The position numbers and the translations under genes are program-made. The notes beneath the pieces were generated by a model. It worked only from the letters and a program-made list of their open reading frames with translations, did not search any database and was not told where the DNA came from. DNA of 64,000 bases, taken from assembly GCA_002162095.1 (NCBI GenBank), contig CP021424.1:1860001-1924000 (forward strand). Direction: 5' to 3'. This DNA is from Armatimonadetes bacterium Uphvl-Ar2. GTDB lineage: Bacteria; Armatimonadota; Fimbriimonadia; Fimbriimonadales; Fimbriimonadaceae. Of this stretch, positions 57,351-64,000 are shown one piece after another. Numbering within the stretch: position 1 is the first letter of the stretch; each line of letters begins with the position of its first letter.

Positions 57351-58769
57351 ATGGGTCACCAAGGTCGCCTGGAAACGGCGCAACATTGGCTTGCCGAGCA
57401 CGAATCCGACATGCTGGCGGATCTCCAGGCACTCCTCCGCATTCCGAGTCTGGAATCTGACGCTGAACCAAACGCACCCTTCGGGGCCGAGAATCGCCGC
57501 GCGCTGGACTTCATGCTCGACCTCGCGCAGAAAGCGGGGCACACCACCAAGGACCTGGACGGCTACTGCGGGTACGCCGAAATCGGCAGCGGCGACAAGG
57601 AAGTTCTGACCCTGGGTCACCTGGACGTGGTGCCAGTGGGTCCGGGCTGGACCTACGATCCCTTTGCCGCGACCTTGGCCGACGACGGCTACATCTATGC
57701 GCGCGGGGCCACCGATGACAAGGGCCCGACGATGATGATGTGGTACGCCGCCCGTGCCGTGCAGCACGCCTGGCCCGACCTCCCGGTGCGCCTGCGTTCG
57801 TTCTTTGGCTGCAATGAAGAGAGCGGTTTCCTCTGCGTCCACCACTACACTCAGCACGAAGCGCCCCCCACCCTTGGGGTGGCCCCGGATGCCGGGTGGC
57901 CGCTGATCAATGCCGAAAAGGGCATCTCAGACCTCATCGTCATGGTCAGTCCCGAAGCTTGGGCCGGTCTCGGCGTGCAGTTGTTGGCTTTCCGGGGCGG
58001 ACAGCGTCCGAACATCGTGGTTGACCACGCCACCGCCACCGTGCGGGTGACCGCCGAAGCTCGCGCGGAGGTGGAAACCAACCTGCGTGACGGGTGGGAT
58101 CGCAACGTGACGGCGACATGGGACGGTGACCTGCTTCACATCGAAGCGGTGGGCAAGGCCGCTCACGGCAGCACCCCGTGGGTGGGCGACAACGCCGCCG
58201 CCCGCGTACTGCGGTTCATCAAAGACATCAGCCCGCGCATCGAAGCAAGCCGCTGGCAAAGCGTGCTGGACCTCTTTCAGATTGGCGGGGCGGGCGTGGG
58301 CCTGCAACTCAGCGATGCGCCCAGCGGGCCGCTTACGCTTAACCCTGGCATCGTGGACCTGACCGACGCGGGGCTGCGCTGCACGCTCAACATCCGCTAC
58401 CCGGTGACCTGCGACTTTAGTGATCTGCGGGCTCGGGTTGAGGCCGCCCTAGCCGCCGGCAAGATCCCAACGACAGTGGAATCCATGAGCAATAGTAAGC
58501 CGCTTTACTTCCCTACGGAGCACCCGCTCGTGGAGGCCATCATCAGCGCCTATGAGGCTGAGGAAGGGGAGCGGCTCACGCCGCGCAGTATGGGTGGGGG
58601 CACCTACGCCCGCGCCGTGCCCAACTGCGTGGCCATTGGGACGGCTTGGCGCGGGGATGGGGATGCGCACGAAACCGACGAGCGCATTCACCGCTCCTCG
58701 CTCATGCGTACCGCCCGCATCTATGTGCGGCTTCTGTTCAATCTGATTGAAGCCGCACAAAAGGCGTAA
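57351..58769 (+). CDS. M20-family metallo-dipeptidase (PepV-like)
   Basis: 472 residues. Zinc-binding and catalytic motifs of clan MH: LTLGHLDVVPVGPGWTYDPF (His and Asp), YARGATDDKGPTMMMWYAAR (bridging Asp), and FGCNEESGFLC (catalytic Glu and metal Glu). The lid/dimer domain lies between about residues 190 and 370, and a final His ligand may be in RSMGGGTYARAVPNC or nearby. Hydrolyses dipeptides in the cytoplasm, a suitable outlet for peptides brought in by Dpp-type importers. Convergent with ppa (3 bp between stops). Confidence 0.92.
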   Translation: MGHQGRLETAQHWLAEHESDMLADLQALLRIPSLESDAEPNAPFGAENRRALDFMLDLAQKAGHTTKDLDGYCGYAEIGSGDKEVLTLGHLDVVPVGPGWTYDPFAATLADDGYIYARGATDDKGPTMMMWYAARAVQHAWPDLPVRLRSFFGCNEESGFLCVHHYTQHEAPPTLGVAPDAGWPLINAEKGISDLIVMVSPEAWAGLGVQLLAFRGGQRPNIVVDHATATVRVTAEARAEVETNLRDGWDRNVTATWDGDLLHIEAVGKAAHGSTPWVGDNAAARVLRFIKDISPRIEASRWQSVLDLFQIGGAGVGLQLSDAPSGPLTLNPGIVDLTDAGLRCTLNIRYPVTCDFSDLRARVEAALAAGKIPTTVESMSNSKPLYFPTEHPLVEAIISAYEAEEGERLTPRSMGGGTYARAVPNCVAIGTAWRGDGDAHETDERIHRSSLMRTARIYVRLLFNLIEAAQKA

Positions 58770-58772
58770 CCG

Positions 58773-59285
58773 TCAGCCTCGGTCAGTACGGAAGCGTTCG
58801 ATAATCGCGAGCGCTTCCTCTTTGCCCTTCCAGCCCAGCACGTCCACGTTCTTGTTTTCGAGTGTCTTATAGACCTCGAAGAAGTGGTGGATTTCGTCAA
58901 GTGTGTGCTGGTGTACCTTGGACATATCTTCGCGGTCGCCAAAGCGCGGGTCGTTGCTAGCCACGCACAGAATCTTCTCGTCCGGGTCCCCCTCGTCGCG
59001 CATTTCCAGCACGCCGATCGGCTTGGCGTCCACCACGGTGCCCGGGGGGCAGGGGTGCGAAACCAGCAGCAGGGCGTCCACCGGGTCGCCATCTAGGTAA
59101 TGCGTTTGCGGGATGTAGCCGTAATCCCAGGGATAGAAAAGCGGGGAGTGGAGGACGCGGTTGAGGCGCATCACCCCGAAGTCCTTGTCCAGTTCGTACT
59201 TGTTGGTGCTGAACCGGGGGATCTCCACGATGACGTTCACTTCGTGAGGGGCGTTGGGGCCGATGGTGACGTCAAGCAACGACAT
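58773..59285 (-). CDS. ppa: Inorganic pyrophosphatase
   Basis: 170 residues, family I. The metal-binding signature YLDGDPVDALLLVSHP, NVIVEIPRFSTNKYELDKDF, PWDYGYIPQTHY and HHFFEVYKTLENKNV are all present. It hydrolyses pyrophosphate from biosynthetic reactions. TAGCAT (minus 59292-59297) is 6 nt before the ATG. The terminator of the upstream PEP-CTERM gene sits just behind this promoter. Confidence 0.96.
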   Translation of the reverse strand: MSLLDVTIGPNAPHEVNVIVEIPRFSTNKYELDKDFGVMRLNRVLHSPLFYPWDYGYIPQTHYLDGDPVDALLLVSHPCPPGTVVDAKPIGVLEMRDEGDPDEKILCVASNDPRFGDREDMSKVHQHTLDEIHHFFEVYKTLENKNVDVLGWKGKEEALAIIERFRTDRG

Positions 59286-59291
59286 AGCGAA

Positions 59292-59297
59292 ATGCTA
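59292..59297 (-). promoter_or_regulatory. Putative -10 box of ppa
   Basis: TAGCAT on the minus strand, 6 nt before ATG 59285; a leaderless start is implied. It lies directly after the terminator at 59317-59343. Confidence 0.5.
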
Positions 59298-59316
59298 CCG
59301 CTCCGCACACAAACAA

Positions 59317-59343
59317 CCCCTCGGTCCTAAGTGAACCGAGGGG
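59317..59343 (-). terminator. Rho-independent terminator of the PEP-CTERM protease gene
   Basis: CCCCTCGGT (59317-59325) pairs perfectly with ACCGAGGGG (59335-59343). On the minus strand it is followed by TTGTTTGTG. It lies 27 nt after the stop of the PEP-CTERM gene. Confidence 0.85.
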
Positions 59344-59370
59344 CATTTGACTTGGGCTGAAATGCCAGCT

Positions 59371-60261
59371 TTAGGCTTGGCGGCGGCGTCGGCGGGCCAA
59401 AGCGGCCAGGCCAGCGCCCAGGACGAGCATCGTCCCCGGTTCCGGCACGCCGGCGATTCCCGTGTTGTTTTGGATCCAGTTGGCACCCGTCGGCGCCGTG
59501 CCGCCGATGCGGGCGTAGCCGCTCAGGTCGCCGTAGTCGGCGTTGCCCGTGCCGTCCACCCAGGCCAGCGTGCTGGTCACGCCGATGAGGCGCCACACCG
59601 GCGAAGACGTCGTGCCAAAGTTGCCGAACAGACCGCCGCCGGAGTCACCACCGGCGACGTTACCTTCCAGGTTGCGCGGGATGGCGGAGCCGATGACGTT
59701 GTCAGCGGCGTTGATCGGGTTGTCGAAGTCCGTGAAGATCACGTTCTCGCTCGCGTTCGTGTTCACGAAGTCGGCCACGTTCTCAAAGGCACGGCGCGTG
59801 CCCGCACCGGCGTTGATGCCGGTAAGACCCGTACCCGTCGCACCGTAGCCCACGCTGACCGTTTCGCGTCCCAGTTCCAATGCGCCGTTGTAGAACGGTA
59901 CGGCCGCTACGCCCGGGTCGGTCGCCAAGCGAAGCAGGCTGAAGTCGTTGTTATTGAGGGCCCAGCCCGAGAAGGCAATGACTTGCGTCACGCTGATGTT
60001 CGTACCGGTGACGTTGAAGGTCGGGTTCTGCGAGATGTTGCTGGCCACGTGCGCGGCCGTCAGCACCCAGTGCGAACCACCGCCGAAACCAATGTAAGTG
60101 CCCGAGCCCAAGCCACCGGTGACGTTGACGCGGCCCACCGAAGAGAACGGGGCTTGGTCGTCAAGCGTGGTGTAGAGGGAATCCGCACGGTCGTGGCGGA
60201 TGGTCGAACCAAACGAGACAGCAGTGGCCACACAGGCCAAGGCAAACACGGGCAAACGCAT
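59371..60261 (-). CDS. Trypsin-like serine protease with PEP-CTERM anchor
   Basis: 296 residues from ATG 60261, behind GAGG, opening on a signal peptide (LPVFALACVATAVSFGS). The chymotrypsin-fold triad is visible: His in WVLTAAHVAS, Asp in LNNNDFSLLRLATD, Ser in VAGGDSGGGLFGNFG. The C-terminus GVPEPGTMLVLGAGLAALAR plus a five-Arg/basic end is a complete PEP-CTERM sorting signal: PEP motif, hydrophobic span, basic tail. This implies an exosortase elsewhere in the genome and processing at the cell surface. Substrate unknown. Confidence 0.93.
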   Translation of the reverse strand: MRLPVFALACVATAVSFGSTIRHDRADSLYTTLDDQAPFSSVGRVNVTGGLGSGTYIGFGGGSHWVLTAAHVASNISQNPTFNVTGTNISVTQVIAFSGWALNNNDFSLLRLATDPGVAAVPFYNGALELGRETVSVGYGATGTGLTGINAGAGTRRAFENVADFVNTNASENVIFTDFDNPINAADNVIGSAIPRNLEGNVAGGDSGGGLFGNFGTTSSPVWRLIGVTSTLAWVDGTGNADYGDLSGYARIGGTAPTGANWIQNNTGIAGVPEPGTMLVLGAGLAALARRRRRQA

Positions 60262-60377
60262 AGTTTTGTCCTCAAGCGACCGAGGTCGCGCGAATACTCC
60301 AAAGAATACAGCAAGGGGAGTGGTGGTTAACCCCCTATTAATACGGTGTTCACCGAAATTCCTAGGGAAAACTCGTA

Positions 60378-61763
60378 CTATTCCCACTCGCCCATGAGGC
60401 CCCACTTGTGGGCGGCGGTGGCGCGGATGGCGACGAGCGTGCCGGGTTCAACCTCCCGGGCGGGAAAGTGGACCATGCGGAAATCGCGGCTGTAGCCCTG
60501 CAGCAGGGCCTTGTTCTTGGGCGATGGCCCTTCCACCATCACTTCCATCGTGCGGCCGACTTGCGCTTCATTGCGGGCAATTTGAATCTCGGTTTGCACG
60601 CGGATGAGCTCCTCCAGTCGGGCGCCGGCCACCTTGTCATCCACTTGCTCCATCAGCGCCCCGGGGGTGTTCGGGCGAGGCGAATACTTAAACATGAAGG
60701 CCCCATCGAACTGGAACCGCCGCACGGCCGCCAGCGTGCCTTCAAATTCCTCGTCGGTCTCGCCGGGGAAGCCGACGATGATGTCCGTGGTTAGGCCAAT
60801 CTCCGGCACCGCCGCCCGCAGGTTATCCAGGATGGTGGCGTAGCTCTCGACGGTGTAAACCCGGCGCATCCGGCGGAGCAGATCATCGTGCCCGGCCTGG
60901 AGCGGCATGTGGCAATGCTCCATCACCGGTTCCACATCGCGGATCGCCTCGATGAGGTCGGACTTGAAGTCACGCGGGTACGGCGAGGTGTAGCGAATGC
61001 GTTGCAAGCCGGGAATCCCGCTTAGGATGCGCAAGAGTTGCGCGAAGGTGACCCGGCCTTCTTCCAGACCCTTGCCGTAGCTGTTCACGGTCTGGCCAAG
61101 GAGCGTGATCTCCCGGGTCCCCTGCGCCACCAGCCCGCGCACTTCGCGGACGATGTCTTCAGTGGGTCGGCTGCGTTCGCGGCCGCGGGTGGCGGGGACG
61201 ATGCAGTAAGTGCAGAACTTGTCGCATCCGTACTGAATCGGCACGAACGACTTGAGCTTCGCTTGCCGCCCCACGGCGCGTTGGGGCACATCGGTGACAA
61301 TGGCGCCCTTGCGTTCGGGCAAGTCCAATCGCTTTTGGAAGCGCCGGGTTTGCAGGGCTTCTTCGACGAGGGCCGGAATCCGGATGACCTGCGCCGTCCC
61401 CACCACAAAGTCCACGTGCGGGGCGCGTTTTCGAATCTCGTCGGCCCGGACCTGCGCCATGCACCCGGCCACCCCGATGACGAGGTCCGGGCGGGCGTCT
61501 TTGATCATCTTGAGTTCGCCGAGGAAGGAGAACGCCTTGTCCTCCGGCTTCTTGCGCACGCTACAAGTGTTGAGAATGACAAGGTGCGCTTCGCGCGGCG
61601 AAGCGGCCGGCGTAAAGCCGATGGATTCCAAGCCTAGTGCAATCTGCTCGCTGTCCTCTTCGTTCATCTGGCAACCCCACGTCTGCACGTAGTAGGTGCC
61701 GCGTTGGAGCGGCCCCCTGGTGCGGGTGGGCAAAGACGTGGGAGATAGCGAAATCAGGCTCAT
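60378..61763 (-). CDS. miaB: tRNA-2-methylthio-N6-dimethylallyladenosine synthase
   Basis: 461 residues. The UPF0004 domain has YYVQTWGCQMNEEDSEQIAL, VILNTCSVRKKPEDKAFSFL and VIGVAGCMAQVRADEIRKRA (three Cys for the auxiliary cluster). The radical-SAM domain has YGCDKFCTYCIVPATRGRER with CxxxCxxC. A C-terminal TRAM domain includes MVEGPSPKNKALLQGYSRD. It methylthiolates i6A37 in tRNAs reading UNN codons. The QTxGCQMN motif favours MiaB over RimO. Confidence 0.96.
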   Translation of the reverse strand: MSLISLSPTSLPTRTRGPLQRGTYYVQTWGCQMNEEDSEQIALGLESIGFTPAASPREAHLVILNTCSVRKKPEDKAFSFLGELKMIKDARPDLVIGVAGCMAQVRADEIRKRAPHVDFVVGTAQVIRIPALVEEALQTRRFQKRLDLPERKGAIVTDVPQRAVGRQAKLKSFVPIQYGCDKFCTYCIVPATRGRERSRPTEDIVREVRGLVAQGTREITLLGQTVNSYGKGLEEGRVTFAQLLRILSGIPGLQRIRYTSPYPRDFKSDLIEAIRDVEPVMEHCHMPLQAGHDDLLRRMRRVYTVESYATILDNLRAAVPEIGLTTDIIVGFPGETDEEFEGTLAAVRRFQFDGAFMFKYSPRPNTPGALMEQVDDKVAGARLEELIRVQTEIQIARNEAQVGRTMEVMVEGPSPKNKALLQGYSRDFRMVHFPAREVEPGTLVAIRATAAHKWGLMGEWE

Positions 61764-61836
61764 GGCAAGAGGCGTGGCGGGCCGTCAAGATACCCGTTTC
61801 TTAGGTTCAATGAGAGGACGATCAGGGTCTAGAACG

Positions 61837-61842
61837 TATACT
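61837..61842 (+). promoter_or_regulatory. Putative -10 box of the VKOR-DsbA gene
   Basis: TATACT, 8 nt before GTG 61851. The start codon GTG would be at the 5' end of the transcript. Confidence 0.5.
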
Positions 61843-61850
61843 CAACTGTT

Positions 61851-62972
61851 GTGACGGTCTCGACCCTGAACCGCCTGTCTATAATCTTTGCCGCTCTGGG
61901 CCTGTTCGTGGCCGGATACTTAACCTTAAGCCACTACCAGGCGAAAGATGTTTTTTGCGGCACGTCTACCAGTTGTGCAGATGTGTTGAAGAGCCCCCTG
62001 GCCAACGTAGGTGGGATTCCAACGGCGGCCTTTGGCTTGGCGGCGTACGTCATTTTGCTACTCTTGAGCTTCAAGCGAACGACCAGCATTCAAGAGCAGT
62101 TCACCAAGCTGGCCCGGGTGGGATTCGGAATCTCGGCGGCCGGGTTTCTGATCAGCGTCTTTCTCATCTATTACGCCCTGGCGGCCATTGGTGCGCAGTG
62201 CTACTGGTGCATGGCTTCGGCGGCCATCATGACGGTTCTCTTCGCCTTGCACGGGGCGATGGTGAAGGCCGTCGCCCCCGAAGAGCCGGACAAGGCCGGG
62301 ATGCCCCTGGCTGTGGGTGGCGCGATGCTGGCCATTGCCGCTGCATTTATCATGCTGAACGTCGAAGCGGGCAAGGCCCCGGCGGGCGGCACCCGCATTA
62401 CCGGCGTGACCGATGCCCAAAAGCGCCTTTATCTGCCGGCCGCATCCCGAATGAAGGGGGACGAAAACGCCAAGGTCACGGTGGTGGAGTATATGGACGT
62501 GAACTGCCCGCCCTGCCGGCTGGCCGCGCCCATGGTCGAAGAACTCATCTCCAGCTACGGCGGCAAGGTGCGATTGGGCATCAAGCACGCGCCGCAGCCC
62601 ATCCCGGGGCACGAAACCAGCCCCAACGCCGCCTCGTTGCTGACGGTGGCCGAATCGAAGGGCAAGTTCTGGGAACTCTACGATCTGATGATGGACCCCA
62701 AGAACGAGGCCACGTTGAAGAGCAAGGATGGCCTGAAGGCGCTGGGCAAAGAAGTTGGCCTGACCGATGCCGAAGTGAACAAGGGCGTAGACACGCCGGA
62801 TAACCTGATTCTGGATACCCTGAGCAAGGACTTGGACCAGTTCATGAGCCTGAACCCGCCGGGGACGCCGCTCTTCCTGATCGTGGCGGATGGCAAGGAC
62901 CTGCGCCACGTGGGGCCGGGGCAACTGACGAAGGTTCTGGAGTCGGCAGAGTATGCCGACCTCCTCAAGTAA
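61851..62972 (+). CDS. Vitamin K epoxide reductase-like protein fused to a DsbA-type thioredoxin domain
   Basis: 373 residues. The VKOR membrane domain (1-140) has the loop cysteines Cys36 and Cys42 in KDVFCGTSTSCADV, the conserved GGIPTAAFGLAAY segment, and the redox-active Cys117-Tyr-Trp-Cys120. A further span (LAVGGAMLAIAAAFIMLNVE) leads to an extracytoplasmic DsbA/DsbG-like domain with Cys218-Pro-Pro-Cys221 in VEYMDVNCPPCRLAAPMVEE and a cis-Pro loop at PPGTPLFLIV. It forms disulfides in exported proteins, passing electrons to quinone. It is the best candidate for folding the Cys-rich secreted proteins encoded elsewhere in the window. Confidence 0.95.
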   Translation: MTVSTLNRLSIIFAALGLFVAGYLTLSHYQAKDVFCGTSTSCADVLKSPLANVGGIPTAAFGLAAYVILLLLSFKRTTSIQEQFTKLARVGFGISAAGFLISVFLIYYALAAIGAQCYWCMASAAIMTVLFALHGAMVKAVAPEEPDKAGMPLAVGGAMLAIAAAFIMLNVEAGKAPAGGTRITGVTDAQKRLYLPAASRMKGDENAKVTVVEYMDVNCPPCRLAAPMVEELISSYGGKVRLGIKHAPQPIPGHETSPNAASLLTVAESKGKFWELYDLMMDPKNEATLKSKDGLKALGKEVGLTDAEVNKGVDTPDNLILDTLSKDLDQFMSLNPPGTPLFLIVADGKDLRHVGPGQLTKVLESAEYADLLK

Positions 62973-62981
62973 GTCCGAACG

Positions 62982-64000
62982 ATGACACCGAAGCGCGGGG
63001 CTCCCGTTTGTGTGGCCATGTCTGGCGGTGTGGATAGCGCCGTCGTCGCGTACCTGCTCAAGAAGCGCGGGTACGACGTGGTGGGCATCACCATGCAAAT
63101 CTGGCAAGAGAGCCAGCGGGACCCTCGCCACGCCGGCTGTTGCAGCCTGGGCGCGGTGGAAGACGCCCGGCGCTCAGCCCGGATGCTGGACATCCCGCAC
63201 TACGTCATCAACTTCAAGGATCAGTTCAAGCAGACCGTTATTGACGAGTTTGTGCGCGAATACGCGGCGGGCCGCACGCCCAACCCGTGTGTGACCTGCA
63301 ACAAGAAGGTGAAGTTCGAAGCGATGCTCCAGAAGAGTCAGGAACTCGGCTGTGAAGCCCTCGCCACCGGCCACTATGCTCGGCTCCGCCGCGACCCCAA
63401 AACCGGCCTGATGCGCCTGATGCGCGCCCGGGGGATTGCCAAGGACCAGAGCTACGTGCTCTACGGGTTCACCCAGGCCCAGATGGAAGGTTGTTACTTC
63501 CCGCTCGGCGAGATGCCGGACAAGGCCGAGACCCGGCGACTGGCCCGCGAAGCTGGCCTGCCCGTGGCCGACAAGCCCGATAGCCAAGAGATCTGCTTTG
63601 TGAGCGAAGCGGGCGGCTACCGCGAGTTCCTGCGGAAGTCGCGGCCGGATATGTTTGAAGAAGGCGAACTCGTCACCGTGGGTGGCGAACGACTGGGCAC
63701 CCACCAGGGCGTGGCGGATTTCACCGTGGGTCAGCGCCGGGGCTTGGGTGTGGCCAAGGGCAAGCCGCTCTACGTCATTGAGATTCAGCCCGACCAGAAC
63801 CGCGTGGTGGTGGGCACGGATGAAGACCTCAAGCTTGCGCATGTGCGGGTGCCCGCGTGGCACTGGACCTCCGTGGCGCCGACAAACGAACCCCTGCGCG
63901 TGCAAGCGAAAATCCGGTACAACATGGCTCCTCAACCGGCGACCCTCCGGGTCGAAGACGGCACCGCGACCCTGACCTTTGATCAGCCGGTCCGGGCGGT
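62982..64000 (+). CDS. mnmA: tRNA-specific 2-thiouridylase, partial (cut by right edge)
   Basis: 339 codons from ATG 62982, 9 nt after the VKOR-DsbA stop; still open at the right edge, with perhaps 20-30 codons missing. The ATP pyrophosphatase motif VAMSGGVDSAVVAYLLKKRG, catalytic Cys in RTPNPCVTCNKKVKFEAML and the second Cys in KPDSQEICFVSEAGGYREFL are all visible, with TVGQRRGLGVAKGKPLYVIE following. It makes 2-thiouridine at position 34 of tRNA for Lys, Glu and Gln. It may be co-transcribed with VKOR-DsbA. Confidence 0.96.
   Translation, partial: MTPKRGAPVCVAMSGGVDSAVVAYLLKKRGYDVVGITMQIWQESQRDPRHAGCCSLGAVEDARRSARMLDIPHYVINFKDQFKQTVIDEFVREYAAGRTPNPCVTCNKKVKFEAMLQKSQELGCEALATGHYARLRRDPKTGLMRLMRARGIAKDQSYVLYGFTQAQMEGCYFPLGEMPDKAETRRLAREAGLPVADKPDSQEICFVSEAGGYREFLRKSRPDMFEEGELVTVGGERLGTHQGVADFTVGQRRGLGVAKGKPLYVIEIQPDQNRVVVGTDEDLKLAHVRVPAWHWTSVAPTNEPLRVQAKIRYNMAPQPATLRVEDGTATLTFDQPVRA

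Noticed and set aside
1-64000. CRISPR arrays, insertion sequences, integrases, rRNA genes or phage genes
   Set aside because: None found by eye; islands appear to have arisen by recombination between repeats rather than by a recognisable mobile element.

Overview
This window looks like part of a chromosome from a high-GC, free-living, cell-walled, respiring bacterium. Several traits suggest Armatimonadota (Fimbriimonadia-like): pseudopilins with an H-x9-DG motif, a PEP-CTERM protein, a VKOR-thioredoxin fusion, bifunctional IspDF, a DUF255 protein and a large HExxHxxGxxH metalloprotease. The phylum is inferred; no 16S gene is present. Most genes are housekeeping and tightly packed, often with 4-bp start/stop overlaps. 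Many have a TANNNT -10 box only 6-8 nt before the start codon, which suggests leaderless mRNAs.

Layout. Bases 1-5460 (minus strand) hold an array of three 5'-truncated RHS genes with different C-terminal tips, separated by two small unrelated genes that may encode immunity proteins. One tip has a zincin motif. Bases 5548-8523 hold an FAD oxidoreductase, a hotdog thioesterase, tpiA and OsmC. Two different tRNA-Cys genes follow, then a cyclophilin and dppBC-like peptide permeases (dppB frameshifted). Bases 11023-13832 hold a tandem duplication: a copy of the dppC 3' end, a secreted nine-cysteine protein and an H-x9-DG pseudopilin. Then comes glmS. Bases 15826-17873 are a second Cys-rich/pseudopilin island, with a thioredoxin-like CxxxC lipoprotein. 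Bases 17991-35202 hold kbl, a tandem DinB protein, the metalloprotease, a DUF255-DsbD fusion, alr, a TetR regulator, a dppD-like ATPase, an orphan response regulator, rluB-dacF-scpB-scpA and rmlBAC. A KefB-type antiporter and a frameshifted DsbD-like gene flank a third pseudopilin cassette (36890-38090), bounded by 42-bp direct repeats.

Bases 39633-45247 carry an ATP synthase operon in the order I-like, a, c, b, delta, alpha, gamma. The beta and epsilon genes are absent. Then come recG, a rhodanese, topA (frameshifted), a transglutaminase-like protein, a PIN-TRAM protein, ispDF, an HPF-like gene, comF, a small LuxR-type regulator, galK, an M20 dipeptidase, ppa, a PEP-CTERM serine protease, miaB, VKOR-DsbA and mnmA (cut by the right edge).

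A recurring theme is exported, cysteine-rich protein: RHS tips, three small Cys-rich proteins, and oxidative-folding factors (VKOR-DsbA, DsbD-like domains, redoxins). The accessory islands have visibly lower GC than the core and carry duplicated pieces of neighbouring sequence, which points to recombination rather than transposases; none were seen. The three frameshifted core genes (dppB, topA, dsbD-like) can each be repaired by adding one base to a C/G run, so sequence error is a serious possibility.
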